Of a DNA stretch of 46,696 bases, positions 15,385 through 25,877 are shown one piece after another (the stretch's first letter is position 1; each line of letters starts with the position of its first letter). Both the position numbers and the translations under genes were made by a program. The stretch lies in NCBI GenBank assembly GCA_009380095.1, contig WHSL01000018.1, positions 1 through 46,696 of the forward strand, in the 5' to 3' direction. The notes beneath the pieces were generated by a model that made no database searches, had not been told where the DNA came from, and saw only the letters and a list, made by a program, of their open reading frames with translations. Source of the stretch: Streptosporangiales bacterium. Lineage in GTDB: Bacteria > Actinomycetota > Actinomycetes > Streptosporangiales > Streptosporangiaceae.

Positions 15385-16629
15385 CTAGTTCCTCTCGATT
15401 TCCGTACGGGGGTCAAGCTGTGTCGGCTCGAGCGGGGCTTGGCGGACCACGCGCCGGTCCTCCAGGGCGGTGATCTCGGGGGCCGTCAGGCCCAGCCAGG
15501 TCAGGACGTCCCGGGTGTGCTGGCCGAGCAGCGGCGGGGGTGCCGGCGGGGGCGCGTCCGCCATGCCGGCCAGCTCGAACCCGTTCCGTACCAGCTCCAG
15601 CGGGCCGGCCGTGGGGTGCTCGACGGTGAATGTGGCGGGGTCGCCCGCCTCGGCCGCGGCGGCCAGGGCCTCGCGTACGCCGCGGATCTTCCCGACCGGT
15701 ACGCCCGCCTCCAGCAGGGCGTTCGTCCAGGTCTCGCCGTCCTTCGCGCGCAGCTCGGCGATGATCTGGGAGATCAGCGCGTCGCGGTTGCGGATCCGGT
15801 CCGCGTTGGTGGCGAAGCGGGGATCGTCGCCGAGCTCGGGGCGGCCGATCACCTCACAGAGCTTCCGGTACAGCGCGTCGTTGCCGGCCGCGATCATGAT
15901 CTCGCCGTCCGCGGTGGGGAACGGCTGGTAGGGCACCACGCTGGGGTGGGCGGAGCCGTACCGCTTCGCCTCCTGGCCGGAGACGATGGCGCTCTGCGTG
16001 ACGTTGGTCAGCCCGGCCAGCGCGGAGCCGAGCAGGGACACGTCGATGTGGTCGCCCTCGCCCGTACGGTCCCGGTGGCGCAGCGCGGCGAGGATCGCCA
16101 CCGTCGCGTTGAACGCGGTGAGCACGTCGGTGATGGCCACGCCCACCTTGGTCGGCGACTCCTCGCCGGTGATGTGCATGAGGCCGCTCTCCGCCTGGAT
16201 CACCGCGTCGAACCCGGGCCGGTCGGCGGGCTTGCGGCGGGCTCCGAAACCGCTGATGGAGCAGTAGACGACGCCGGGGTTGCGCTCGCGGACCGCGGCC
16301 GAGCCGAGGCCCAGCCGGTCGGCGACCCCGGGCCGGAAGTTCTCGATCACCACGTCGGCCCGGTCGCAGAGGTCCTGCACGATGCGGAGCCCGTCCGGGT
16401 CCTTGACGTCGATCGCCAGCCCCTGCTTGCCGCGGTTCAGCGCGAGGTAGTACGCGGCCTCGCCGCCCGCGTCCGGCGGGCCCCAGGCGCGGGTGTCGTC
16501 GCCCCGCTCCGGATGCTCCACCTTGATCACCTCGGCGCCGAGGTCCGCGAGCATCATGGTCGCGAACGGCCCGGCCAGAACCCGGGACAGGTCCGCGACC
16601 ACGATTCCTTCGAGGGGTCGTCTACTCAT
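15385..16629 (-). CDS. class III CoA-transferase (CaiB/BaiF family)
   Basis: A 414-residue family III CoA-transferase. The N-terminus GIVVADLSRVLAGPFATMMLADLGAEVIKVEHPERGDDTR is the family signature. The catalytic aspartate is in PGFDAVIQAESGLM (about D141). VGVAITDVLTAFNATVAILAAL and DVSLLGSALAGL follow. Such enzymes move CoA between carboxylates through a mixed-anhydride and thioester mechanism. With a glutaryl-CoA-type dehydrogenase downstream, a succinyl-CoA:glutarate transferase role is plausible. ATG at 16629 is preferred over ATG at 16641 because GAGGAGAG precedes it. This start overlaps the end of the DUF3870 gene by 8 bp, indicating translational coupling. Confidence 0.85.
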   Translation of the reverse strand: MSRRPLEGIVVADLSRVLAGPFATMMLADLGAEVIKVEHPERGDDTRAWGPPDAGGEAAYYLALNRGKQGLAIDVKDPDGLRIVQDLCDRADVVIENFRPGVADRLGLGSAAVRERNPGVVYCSISGFGARRKPADRPGFDAVIQAESGLMHITGEESPTKVGVAITDVLTAFNATVAILAALRHRDRTGEGDHIDVSLLGSALAGLTNVTQSAIVSGQEAKRYGSAHPSVVPYQPFPTADGEIMIAAGNDALYRKLCEVIGRPELGDDPRFATNADRIRNRDALISQIIAELRAKDGETWTNALLEAGVPVGKIRGVREALAAAAEAGDPATFTVEHPTAGPLELVRNGFELAGMADAPPPAPPPLLGQHTRDVLTWLGLTAPEITALEDRRVVRQAPLEPTQLDPRTEIERN

Positions 16630-16990
16630 CGCTCTCCTCATCCGTGCCCACCTGGGCGTACGCCTCCAGCGCGCGCTTCGTCGCGGTGATCAGCGCGGCT
16701 CCCGACTGGCCGTGGTACCGGCGCTGTAGCCGGGCGATCATGTTCTCGGCCTCGTCCCGGGCGGAGCAGCCCTCCACGACCGCGCGGAAGAAGTCGCGGG
16801 CCAGACCGGTCAGCAGGGTGGTGTCGGCCGCCACGATGCGCCCGTCGGCCTGCCCGACGGCCAGCACCACACCGAGCTGTTCGAACTGCGAGTGGGAGGC
16901 CACGCCACCGGGCAGCCGGGCATAGCCCGACACCAGGACGACGTCGTCGGCGGCCAGCCGTTCCATCACGGACCGGTCGTAACTCTGCAT
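16622..16990 (-). CDS. DUF3870 domain protein
   Basis: A 122-residue protein of the DUF3870 family, unknown function. The domain fills most of the chain: VVLVSGYARLPGGVASHSQFEQLGVVLAVGQADGRIVAADTTLLTGLARDFFRAVVEGCS, then NMIARLQRRYHGQSGAALITATKRALEAY. No membrane segment or signal. The ATG at 16990 is preceded by GAGGG. Its last codons overlap the start of the CoA-transferase gene, so it is the first gene of a three-gene operon with CoA-transferase and acyl-CoA dehydrogenase. That context suggests a role linked to acyl-CoA metabolism, perhaps as a small-molecule sensor or accessory subunit; this is inference only. Confidence 0.75.
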   Translation of the reverse strand: MQSYDRSVMERLAADDVVLVSGYARLPGGVASHSQFEQLGVVLAVGQADGRIVAADTTLLTGLARDFFRAVVEGCSARDEAENMIARLQRRYHGQSGAALITATKRALEAYAQVGTDEESDE

Positions 16991-17196
16991 GCTGCCCTCA
17001 ATCCAACGGTGAACGCGTGTGCCTCACAAGGATGATGGACACACGTGCGCCGAAATCGAGTGCTGGGGGCTCTCGCCGCGGGAGTCGGGCCGGACGGGCA
17101 CGTCCCAGCGAGAGGGCAGCTGCCAGCAAGCATGGCGTTTCGTGTTTGTCCACGTCAACTCGGGTGAACGTGGCATCGATCGCAGTCCGCGCGCCG

Positions 17197-18918
17197 TCAC
17201 GGGCGGCGTGGGGCGCGCGGCTTGCTGCACCACGACACGACCGCGCTGAACAGGGCGATCGCCGCGAACACCGCGAACGTGAAGCGGAAGCCGACGATCA
17301 GGTCGTCCATCGCGCCGGGGCCCGCGGTGGCGAGCCGGCCGGCGTACACGAGGCGGCGCTGCGCCTGGTCGACGAAGATCGTCATGAGCGCCAGGGAGAG
17401 CGCGGTGCCGAGCGACATGCCGACGTTGATCAGCAGCAGCCGTACGCCGTTGACCACGCCGAGCCGGCCGGGCGGGAGGCTGGCCATCATCGCCGTGGTG
17501 TTGGCGGAGAGGAACATGCCGGTGCCGAGGCCGCCGGCGGCGAAGGCGGCGGCCAGTGGCGCGTACGGCAGACCTGGCGTGATCAGCACGGCCAGCGGGG
17601 CCAGACCCACCGCGGTGGCCAGCGCGCCGAAGGCCGCGACGCGGTGCGGGTGGAAGCGGCGGGCGAGCTGTCCGGCCAGCACCGAGCCCACGCCCATGGC
17701 GATCGGGGCGGGCAGCACGAGCATGGCCGCGTGCAGCGCCGTGGTCGACTCGACGGTCTGGAAGTACAGCGCGCCGAGCAGCACGACGCCCGCCCGCGGC
17801 AGCGCGTTGGTGAACGAGGCCACGTTGCCGAGCGAGAAGCTGCGGTGCCGGAACAGGCCCATGTCCAGTACGGGATTGCCGGCGCGCCGCTCCACCAGCG
17901 TCAGCACGGGCGTGAGGGCGAGGAAGATCAAAGCGCCCGCGATCACCACGGGGTTCGCGAAGCCCGACGACCCGGCCTGGGAGAACGCGATCAACAGCGC
18001 GCTCAGCGCGCCGAGCAGCAGCACGTTGCCGGGGATGTCCAGCGGCTCACGCGGCCCGCGCGCGACCCGGCGCAGCGTCATGGCGCCCCACAGGCAGGCC
18101 GCCGCCGCGATCGGCACGTTGAACCAGAACAGCCAGCGCCAGCCGAACACGTCCGCGATCACGCCGCCCACGGTCGGGCCGACCAGCTGGGCCACCGACA
18201 GAACGCCCATGAACACGCCCATGCCGCTGCTGAGCAGCCGGCGGGGGAACGCGTCGGCGACGACCACGGTCCCGTTGGCGATGATCAGGCTGGCGCCGAT
18301 GGCCTGGACGGCGCGGAGCCCGATCAGGATCTCGATCGTGGGCGCGAAGCCGAGCAGCAGGCTCGCGACGGTGAAGACGGCGAACCCGGTGAGGTAGGTC
18401 TCCCGGCGCCCGAACACGTCCGCACAGCGGCCGAAGAACACCAGGAGCGAGGTGTTCACCAGCATGAACACCAAAAGAATCCAGTTCGCCGCGAACGCGC
18501 TCGCGTCAAAGGCCCGGACGATCGACGGCAGCGCAACATTCAACATGCTGGTGTTCAGCCCGAGCAACACCATCCCGAACGACGCCACGGACAGCACCCG
18601 CCATGCATACCGCCGCTGCTCAGCCGTATCCTCCGCCCCGGCCCTCCCATCACCTGACGGCGCGGCCGCGCGCGCGGCCGCGGATGGCTGCGCCGACTCG
18701 GTGGGATGCGCCGGCTCGGCGGCGGGCGCGGACTCCGAAGTGGGCGTGGGCTCGGCGAAGGGCGCGGGCTCCGAGGGGGGCGCTGACTCAGCGGGCCCGG
18801 ATTCCGAGGCGGGTGCGGGCTTGCTGGGGGGAGCGGATGCCGGGGCGGATTCGGAGGCGGATGCCGGATCGGAGTCGGCGCTGTCAGCCGGTGCCCCCGA
18901 CGGACGCGGAGCACCCAC
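17197..18918 (-). CDS. DHA2-type MFS efflux transporter with long low-complexity N-terminus
   Basis: A 573-residue major facilitator of the drug:H+ antiporter 2 (14-helix) type. Helices begin near residue 107 (YAWRVLSVASFGMVLLGLN). TSMLNVALPSIVRAF, the loop motif FFGRCADVFGRRETYLTG and the motif C-like VAQLVGPTVGGVIADVFGWRWLFWFNVP are clear. The first 95 or so residues are unusual for the family: an almost pure Ser/Ala/Pro/Glu tail with repeated SE(S/P)AP-like units (residues 10-85). The GTG at 18918 is preceded by GGGAGGCGAGG, supporting translation of the tail. Substrate is unknown. No dedicated regulator is adjacent; the TetR gene at 19975 is separated from it by the NYN remnant. Confidence 0.82.
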   Translation of the reverse strand: MGAPRPSGAPADSADSDPASASESAPASAPPSKPAPASESGPAESAPPSEPAPFAEPTPTSESAPAAEPAHPTESAQPSAAARAAAPSGDGRAGAEDTAEQRRYAWRVLSVASFGMVLLGLNTSMLNVALPSIVRAFDASAFAANWILLVFMLVNTSLLVFFGRCADVFGRRETYLTGFAVFTVASLLLGFAPTIEILIGLRAVQAIGASLIIANGTVVVADAFPRRLLSSGMGVFMGVLSVAQLVGPTVGGVIADVFGWRWLFWFNVPIAAAACLWGAMTLRRVARGPREPLDIPGNVLLLGALSALLIAFSQAGSSGFANPVVIAGALIFLALTPVLTLVERRAGNPVLDMGLFRHRSFSLGNVASFTNALPRAGVVLLGALYFQTVESTTALHAAMLVLPAPIAMGVGSVLAGQLARRFHPHRVAAFGALATAVGLAPLAVLITPGLPYAPLAAAFAAGGLGTGMFLSANTTAMMASLPPGRLGVVNGVRLLLINVGMSLGTALSLALMTIFVDQAQRRLVYAGRLATAGPGAMDDLIVGFRFTFAVFAAIALFSAVVSWCSKPRAPRRP

Positions 18919-19004
18919 GAAACCTCGCCTCCCAGCCCAGAAATCTGTATATCGAACACAATTCTAGACCCGCCGCGCCCCCCACCCATCCCCGGTCCAC
19001 CCAC

Positions 19005-19490
19005 CTACGCCCAATGCGCCGGCCGGACCACCTTCCGCCCGCCCACCTCGACCACCTCCGGCGACTGGGCACGGCGGACCTTGTCCAGGCCGATGACGAA
19101 GGTGGCGTCGCACAGCTCTTGAAGAGCCAAGGAACGCCGGTTGGGAGGCGGCGCCACCACCACCCGCGCACGCGGGCGCAGCCGCTTGACGGCGCGAACG
19201 GCCGGGCACATGTCACTATCGGCCGTGATGAGCAATGCCGTGTCGAACAGGTTCCGCGCGGCGTCCTCGACCAGCGAGACGGCGAACGACACGTCCGACT
19301 CCTTCTCCTCGTAGTCCGACCACGAGGCGGCGCACGCCCGGCATTGCCTGCTCTTGCGCTGGAACCGCCCCTGATGGATCCGCAGCCGTCCGCATTGGAC
19401 GGTGAGTGCGTCGAGGTGGTTCTCCTGGCGGAGTTCCGCGGCGGGGTCATCGCGGACCCGGGCGGTGAAGTACCGGACTCCGTGGTGCCC
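19005..19490 (-). pseudogene. 5'-truncated NYN-domain (LabA/DUF88-like) nuclease gene
   Basis: From VRYFTARV (about 19478) to the stop the frame reads as the C-terminal two thirds of a NYN-domain protein: YFTARV, RLRIHQGRFQRKSRQC with a CRAC pair, then SWSDYEEKESDVSFAVSLVEDA, TALLITADSDMCPAVRAV and ALQELCDATFVIGL. The acidic residues of the later active site (ESDVS and TADSD) are present. The N-terminal strand with the first catalytic aspartate (the D-G-F-N-L-Y-type motif of the family) is missing. Upstream the frame runs into unrelated sequence and a TAA. No in-frame start exists before a GTG at 19292, which would give only 95 residues. NYN proteins are PIN-like RNases. The break lies beside the structured RNA element at 19543-19605. 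Confidence 0.7.
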
Positions 19491-19542
19491 ACAGCCCCGA
19501 CTTTTCTGCTCGACGGCCGCGAAGGCCGTATAGTTGTTCGCG

Positions 19543-19605
19543 AACCCCGCCAGGGGTTAGCGCCTCTGGCCCGACGGCCCCCGGAAACGGGGGCCGTCTC
19601 TTTTT
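19543..19605 (+). ncRNA. attenuator-like structured element
   Basis: AACCCC (19543-19548) can pair with GGGGTT (19553-19558). Alternatively GCCAGGGG (19549-19556) can pair with CCTCTGGC (19563-19570, one G-U). The two hairpins share bases and exclude each other, and they lie directly before a very strong intrinsic terminator. A further small GGCC-GCGAA-GGCC hairpin lies upstream near 19515-19527. This is the layout of a transcription attenuator or the 3' part of a small RNA. No open frame is recognisable just upstream or downstream on the plus strand, so what it controls is unknown. Confidence 0.4.
19573..19605 (+). terminator. strong rho-independent terminator
   Basis: An 11-bp GC-rich stem GACGGCCCCCG/CGGGGGCCGTC with a GAAA tetraloop is followed by TCTTTTT on the plus strand. 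It is among the best terminators in the window, but no plus-strand gene precedes it. Confidence 0.92.
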
Positions 19606-19974
19606 GTCTTGATGCTGTTCCGGCCCTCACGGCCTGGTCGTGCGCGGCCTGTCGGCGGCGACGGTTCGCTCCCGCCCACCTGATGTCGCAAGTCGGGCAT
19701 TACATCCAGAAGTGGATATCACTGGCCCGCAGCATGGTGGGGTGAAGAATGAGGCTATAGCGATAGGCGGACCGCGTGGACGCGCCGTCGAATATGTGTC
19801 CGAATGTATCTCGGGGCATCAAGGGCAATTTGGGCGGAAGTTTGGCGGGGGCGCGGCGCCAGGGGCGCTATGCGGGGCGGGGGCGAGGGGGTGGTTGGTC
19901 TCTGTCGCGTGGCGGAATGGGAACACTCCGTGTGATCAGTGCTGTCGGGAGGGAATCGAGGGCACGATAAGGGG
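19606..19974. other. non-coding gap upstream of the TetR gene
   Basis: These 369 bp are less GC-rich and hold no credible reading frame, tRNA or repeat that I can see. They lie between the terminator at 19573-19605 and the TetR gene, and presumably include the TetR promoter. They may be the scar of a lost gene. Confidence 0.5.
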
Positions 19975-20577
19975 ATGCAGACGACGACGGAGGAAGGCCC
20001 CCGGACGACCGGGCGGTCGGCGGCCACGAGGCGGGCGCTGCAGGACGCCGCGCAGGAGATCTTCGCGCGGCATGGCTACGCCCAGGCCTCCATCGCCGAC
20101 ATCGTCGAGCGCTCCAAGTCAAGCGTGGGCAGCCTCTACCATCACTACGGCGGCAAGTCAGGCCTGTTCCTGGCGCTGTGGGAGACCTACCAGCGCGGGC
20201 AGGAGCAGCGGGCGGCCGCGGCGGTGGCGGGAGCCAAGGAGCGTGGCGTCACCGAGCCCATCGAGCTGTTCGTCGCCGGCGCGCGGGCGTTCCTCGAGGG
20301 GTGCTGGGAGAACCGGGAGGTCGCGCGGCTGTTCCTGGAGAACGACGGGCCGACCGGGTTCGACCTCGTGCGCCGTGGCCGCGGTCAGGAGTGGGTGCGG
20401 CAGAACACCAAGCTGCTGCGGGTGGACGACACCAAGCCGTCCGGGCACGTCCTCGTCACCATGCTCACCTCGGTGATCGGTGAGGCCGGCCGGGAGGTCG
20501 CGGCCTGCGAGGACGAGACCGAGGCCGAGGAGGTCATCGAAGAGGTCTGCCGCATCCTCGTCCGCCTCTCCGGCTGA
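19975..20577 (+). CDS. TetR family transcriptional regulator
   Basis: A 200-residue TetR-family repressor. The N-terminal helix-turn-helix is clear: TRRALQDAAQEIFARHGYAQASIADIVERSKSSVGSLYHHYGGKSGLFLALW (about residues 16-67). The rest is a helical ligand-binding domain (VTEPIELFVAGARAFLEGCWENREVARLFLENDGP). ATG at 19975 gives a normal length. The purine run AAGGGG is very close to it, so the transcript may be leaderless or a GTG at 19939 may be used instead. No divergent gene is present to suggest the target. It is convergent with purL. Confidence 0.87.
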   Translation: MQTTTEEGPRTTGRSAATRRALQDAAQEIFARHGYAQASIADIVERSKSSVGSLYHHYGGKSGLFLALWETYQRGQEQRAAAAVAGAKERGVTEPIELFVAGARAFLEGCWENREVARLFLENDGPTGFDLVRRGRGQEWVRQNTKLLRVDDTKPSGHVLVTMLTSVIGEAGREVAACEDETEAEEVIEEVCRILVRLSG

Positions 20578-20605
20578 CCGACCCTGGGGGTCCCGGTAGC
20601 TCCCA

Positions 20606-22852
<2,247 letters not shown>

Positions 22853-22902
22853 CGAGGTGTTCCGTCCCGTGGTTCGAAGAGGACTTGTCGAGGCCTGAGC
22901 TG

Positions 22903-23361
22903 TCAGGACCGCCCGCCCGGCTGGGCCCAGGCGATCACCAGCGTGGCGACCGCCTCCGGGTTCGGGGACTGCGCCCCGGACTGCACGACGACCCCACCGC
23001 CGGTGACGGTGAACTCGCCGTTGTCCTGGATCGCGGCGAGCTGCTGGAAACCCTGGCCGCCGAGGTGCTCGTGCACGTCCTTCAGCGCCCCCGCGGCGTC
23101 GGTGTCGGCCGGGGCGGTCACCCCGACGACCCGGAAGCACTCGCCGGTCTGGCAGCTCTGGCCGAGGTCGGCGTACGTGATGTCCTGCGGCGGCTGTCCG
23201 ATCGCGGCGACCGGCGGGGCGGGGCGCGCGCTCTCCCCGGTGACCGGGGTGCCGGCGTTGTCGGCGGCGATGAAGTTCGCCAGGAACGGGATCACCAGCC
23301 CGAGCGCGATCACGCCGACGAGGATGATCAGCGTCTTCCGTGAGCGGAGGATGCGCAGCAT
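22903..23361 (-). CDS. small membrane-anchored protein of unknown function in the purine operon
   Basis: A protein of about 152 residues. A basic N-terminus ([11 protein letters not shown]) precedes one membrane helix ([21 protein letters not shown], residues 12-32), probably a signal anchor with the rest outside. The exported part contains [32 protein letters not shown] with two cysteines seven residues apart (possibly a disulfide), and ends in [11 protein letters not shown] and [14 protein letters not shown] do not recognise the family. ATG at 23361 is 17 bp after the purQ stop and the gene ends 50 bp before purL, so it is probably co-transcribed with them. A cell-surface protein here is unexpected. 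Confidence 0.6.
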   Translation of the reverse strand: MLRILRSRKTLIILVGVIALGLVIPFLANFIAADNAGTPVTGESARPAPPVAAIGQPPQDITYADLGQSCQTGECFRVVGVTAPADTDAAGALKDVHEHLGGQGFQQLAAIQDNGEFTVTGGGVVVQSGAQSPNPEAVATLVIAWAQPGGRS

Positions 23362-23378
23362 GGCGAGGCCCGGTGAGG

Positions 23379-24053
23379 TCAGGCCGCCACGAGGCGGCTG
23401 AGGATGGAGGTGAAGAACGGCAGCCCGTCGGTGGACGGGCCGGTGATCGGGTCGGTGGCGTGCTCGGGGTGCGGCATCAGGCCGACCACGTTGCCGGCCT
23501 CGTTGGCCACCGCCGCGATGTCGCCGGCCGAGCCGTTGGGGTTGCCCACGTACCGCAGCACGACGCGGCCGTCGGCCTCCAGCCCGGCGACGGTCACCGG
23601 GTCGGCGACGTAGCGCCCCTCGCCGTGCTTGATCGGCAGGACGATCTCCTGACCGGCGGCGTAGTCGCCGGTCCAGTACGTGTCCTCGGACTCCACCCGC
23701 AGCGTCTGCGGGCGGCACACGAAGTGCAGCCCGGCGTTGCGGGTCAGCGCGCCGGGCAGCAGGTGCGACTCGCAGAGCACTTGGAAGCCGTTGCAGATGC
23801 CGAGCACCGGGAGGCCGGCGCGCGCCGCGGGGACCAGCTCGTCCATGATCGGCGCGAACCTGGCGATGGCCCCGCCGCGCAGGTAGTCGCCATAGGAGAA
23901 CCCGCCCGGCAGCACGACCGCGTCGACCCCATGCAGGTCGGGATCGCCGTGCCAGAGGGCCACGGGCTCGCTGCCGGCGAGCCGTACGGCCCGGGCCGTG
24001 TCGCGGTCGTCGAGCGAACCGGGGAAGGTGACGACGCCCACTCGGGCAGTCAT
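23379..24053 (-). CDS. purQ: phosphoribosylformylglycinamidine synthase, glutaminase subunit (PurQ)
   Basis: A 224-residue class I glutamine amidotransferase supplying ammonia to PurL. The nucleophile cysteine is in [13 protein letters not shown] (C87). The His/Glu pair of the triad lies in [12 protein letters not shown]. The N-terminus [24 protein letters not shown] and [19 protein letters not shown] are family signatures. ATG at 24053 is the only sensible start. It follows the anti-sigma-like ATPase gene by 58 bp. Confidence 0.95.
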   Translation of the reverse strand: MTARVGVVTFPGSLDDRDTARAVRLAGSEPVALWHGDPDLHGVDAVVLPGGFSYGDYLRGGAIARFAPIMDELVPAARAGLPVLGICNGFQVLCESHLLPGALTRNAGLHFVCRPQTLRVESEDTYWTGDYAAGQEIVLPIKHGEGRYVADPVTVAGLEADGRVVLRYVGNPNGSAGDIAAVANEAGNVVGLMPHPEHATDPITGPSTDGLPFFTSILSRLVAA

Positions 24054-24111
24054 GGGGCTCCTTGAGATCGCCCCCGGGGTGCGCGAGGGACGCGGGATTA
24101 CGCCCCCGAGG

Positions 24112-24567
24112 CTACCCTGGCGAAACCGAGCCCGAGGCCAGCAGGGCCGACACGTCCACCGGGGACCCGTTCCGCCAGGCGAGTCGCTTCTGCAGGCAGA
24201 CCACGGTGCCGCGGTCCGGGCGGTTCACGAACGACACCTCGTCCACCAGCGCCCGCATGAGCAGGATGCCGCGCCCGGACTCGGAGTCCGCCTTGGGCAC
24301 GGGCACGCGCTCGACGTCGAAGCCCCGGCCCTCGTCGAGGATCTCCAGCACGCAGAAGCTGTCGCCTATCCGTGCCTCGACCTCGTACCGGCGCGCGGGA
24401 CCGCCGTGTTCGAGCACGTTGCTGCAGGCCTCGGCACCGGCGAGCAGCAGATCGTCCAGACAGTCGTCGGCGACGCCCATGGCCCGCAGGGCGTCGCCGA
24501 TGAACCTTCGTACGACCGGGACGGTGTACGCCTCCCGCGGCAATGCCAGCGAGAACCTCACATCCAT
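24112..24567 (-). CDS. RsbW-like ATP-binding protein (HATPase_c, anti-sigma kinase type)
   Basis: A 151-residue single-domain GHKL ATPase of the kind seen in actinomycete anti-sigma/serine kinase proteins. The N-box [17 protein letters not shown]1-box DEGRGFD and G2-like [14 protein letters not shown] are present. The N-terminus [23 protein letters not shown] is typical of this group. Such proteins usually bind a sigma factor or phosphorylate an anti-anti-sigma antagonist. No antagonist gene is adjacent; the sigma factor at 25173 is an ECF type, which is not the usual partner. It lies between purS and purQ on the same strand (75 and 58 bp gaps), so it is likely part of the purine transcript. 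Confidence 0.85.
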   Translation of the reverse strand: MDVRFSLALPREAYTVPVVRRFIGDALRAMGVADDCLDDLLLAGAEACSNVLEHGGPARRYEVEARIGDSFCVLEILDEGRGFDVERVPVPKADSESGRGILLMRALVDEVSFVNRPDRGTVVCLQKRLAWRNGSPVDVSALLASGSVSPG

Positions 24568-24642
24568 CGTCGACCCCCGTGGCCGTGTCTCACAGAGATT
24601 GACGTTCCCGGGTGCGAATCCCCGTAACCCCAGGGCGTCCGA

Positions 24643-24885
24643 TCAGTCGAACCGGAGTTCGAAATCCTCGATGACGGGATTGGCGAGGAGCGTTTCCGCC
24701 ATCCGCCTGATCTCGGCGAGCCGCGCTTCGTCCGGCTCGCCGTCGAGCTCGATCTCGAAGCGCTTTCCCTGGCGTACGGCCCCGACGTGCGGAAAGCCGA
24801 GGCGGTGCGCGGCCCCGACAATGGCCTGCCCCTGGGGGTCGAGGATCTCCGGCTTCAGCATGACCTCGACGACGACACGAGCCAC
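24643..24885 (-). CDS. purS: phosphoribosylformylglycinamidine synthase, PurS subunit
   Basis: An 80-residue PurS, the small dimeric subunit that joins PurQ to PurL. The sequence ARVVVEVMLKPEILDPQGQAIVGAAHRLGF, VRQGKRFEIELDG and LLANPVIEDFELRFD matches the family over its whole length. It is the first gene of the purS-(ATPase)-purQ-(membrane protein)-purL cluster and is divergent from the sigma factor gene across 287 bp. Confidence 0.95.
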   Translation of the reverse strand: MARVVVEVMLKPEILDPQGQAIVGAAHRLGFPHVGAVRQGKRFEIELDGEPDEARLAEIRRMAETLLANPVIEDFELRFD

Positions 24886-25172
24886 GGATACTCCTGGTCA
24901 GCAGGTGAGACGGGCGGTCCTCAGGGTAGCGGCGGGGGATGGGCCCGCCGACCGCGGCCGTGCGCTCCCGGGGCGGGTTCCGTATTCACGAAAACGACGG
25001 TTTGAGCAGGCGGGACTCGATCAAGTGTGAGCCATATCACCGGGCTCGATGTCATCATGATCGCCCTTTTGAACGTCATACATATGAACGCACCGCGATC
25101 CGGGCGTTTCGCACACGCGGGGGGAAAGATCCAGCCTGCAACCCAGGCGGCCTGTATCCACTGGGGGGATCC

Positions 25173-25766
25173 ATGGCGATGACCACTCTTGACGATCAGC
25201 AGACGGCGCGTACGGCCGCCGAGCGTTTCGGCGACGACGTGGCGCCGCTGGCCGGGCAACTATACCCGGCCGCGCTGCGCATGACGCGCAACCCCGCCGA
25301 CGCCGAGGACCTCGTCCAGGAGACCCTCACCAAGGCGTACGCGAACTTCGGGCAGTTCCAGGAGGGCACGAACCTCAAGGCCTGGCTGCACCGCATCCTC
25401 ACGAACACGTTCATCAACGGCTACCGCAAGCGGCAGCGCGAGCCGCTGCGGGCCGACGCCGAGGAGATCGAGGACTGGCAGATCGCCCGTGCCGAGGAGC
25501 ACACCTCCTCCGGGCTGAAGTCCGCCGAGACCGAGGCGCTGGACCGGCTGCCCGACTCCGACGTGATCAGCGCGCTGCGCAAGCTCCCGGGCGACCGGCG
25601 CACCGCCGTCTACCTGGCGGACGTCGAGGGCTACCCGTACAAGGAGATCGCCGACATGATGGACACGCCGATCGGCACCGTCATGTCCCGGCTGCACCGC
25701 GGCCGCCGGCAGCTGCGCGACCTGCTCGCCGACTACGCGCGCGAGCACGGGCTGGCCGTCGCCTGA
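25173..25766 (+). CDS. ECF sigma factor, SigR/SigH-like
   Basis: A 197-residue extracytoplasmic-function sigma factor. Region 2 is [33 protein letters not shown] with [27 protein letters not shown]. Region 4 is [52 protein letters not shown]. Between them [35 protein letters not shown] is very like SigR of Streptomyces, the redox-stress sigma factor. SigR normally has a zinc anti-sigma (RsrA) gene directly downstream; none is here. ATG at 25173 follows a GGGGGG run; an ATG two codons later is possible. A strong hairpin follows. It is either a second SigR paralogue or one controlled from elsewhere. Confidence 0.87.
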   Translation: MAMTTLDDQQTARTAAERFGDDVAPLAGQLYPAALRMTRNPADAEDLVQETLTKAYANFGQFQEGTNLKAWLHRILTNTFINGYRKRQREPLRADAEEIEDWQIARAEEHTSSGLKSAETEALDRLPDSDVISALRKLPGDRRTAVYLADVEGYPYKEIADMMDTPIGTVMSRLHRGRRQLRDLLADYAREHGLAVA

Positions 25767-25795
25767 CCACTCCTCGATCGCCCCACCCTCGGGCA

Positions 25796-25827
25796 CTCGG
25801 GCCCGGCCGACAGCGGCCGGGCCCGAG
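25796..25827 (+). terminator. 14-bp perfect hairpin after the sigma factor gene
   Basis: CTCGGGCCCGGCCG (25796-25809) pairs perfectly with CGGCCGGGCCCGAG (25814-25827) around the loop ACAG, followed by CGTCGTTT. It lies 30 bp after the stop of the sigma factor and isolates it from the pseudogenes downstream. Confidence 0.8.
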
Positions 25828-25877
25828 CGTCGTTTCCGGGGGCCCTCGATGGGAGCGCGGCGGCTAACGTGATCGTG

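Noticed and set aside
18640-18880. Repeated GC-rich units suggesting a CRISPR-like or minisatellite array
   Set aside because: The repeats are irregular codon-level repeats of the Ser/Ala/Pro/Glu tail of an MFS protein, without constant repeat and spacer lengths.
20577-20597. Hairpin between the TetR gene and purL
   Set aside because: ACCG/CGGT and ACCC/GGGT can pair only with a bulge and a 2-nt loop region; too weak to call.
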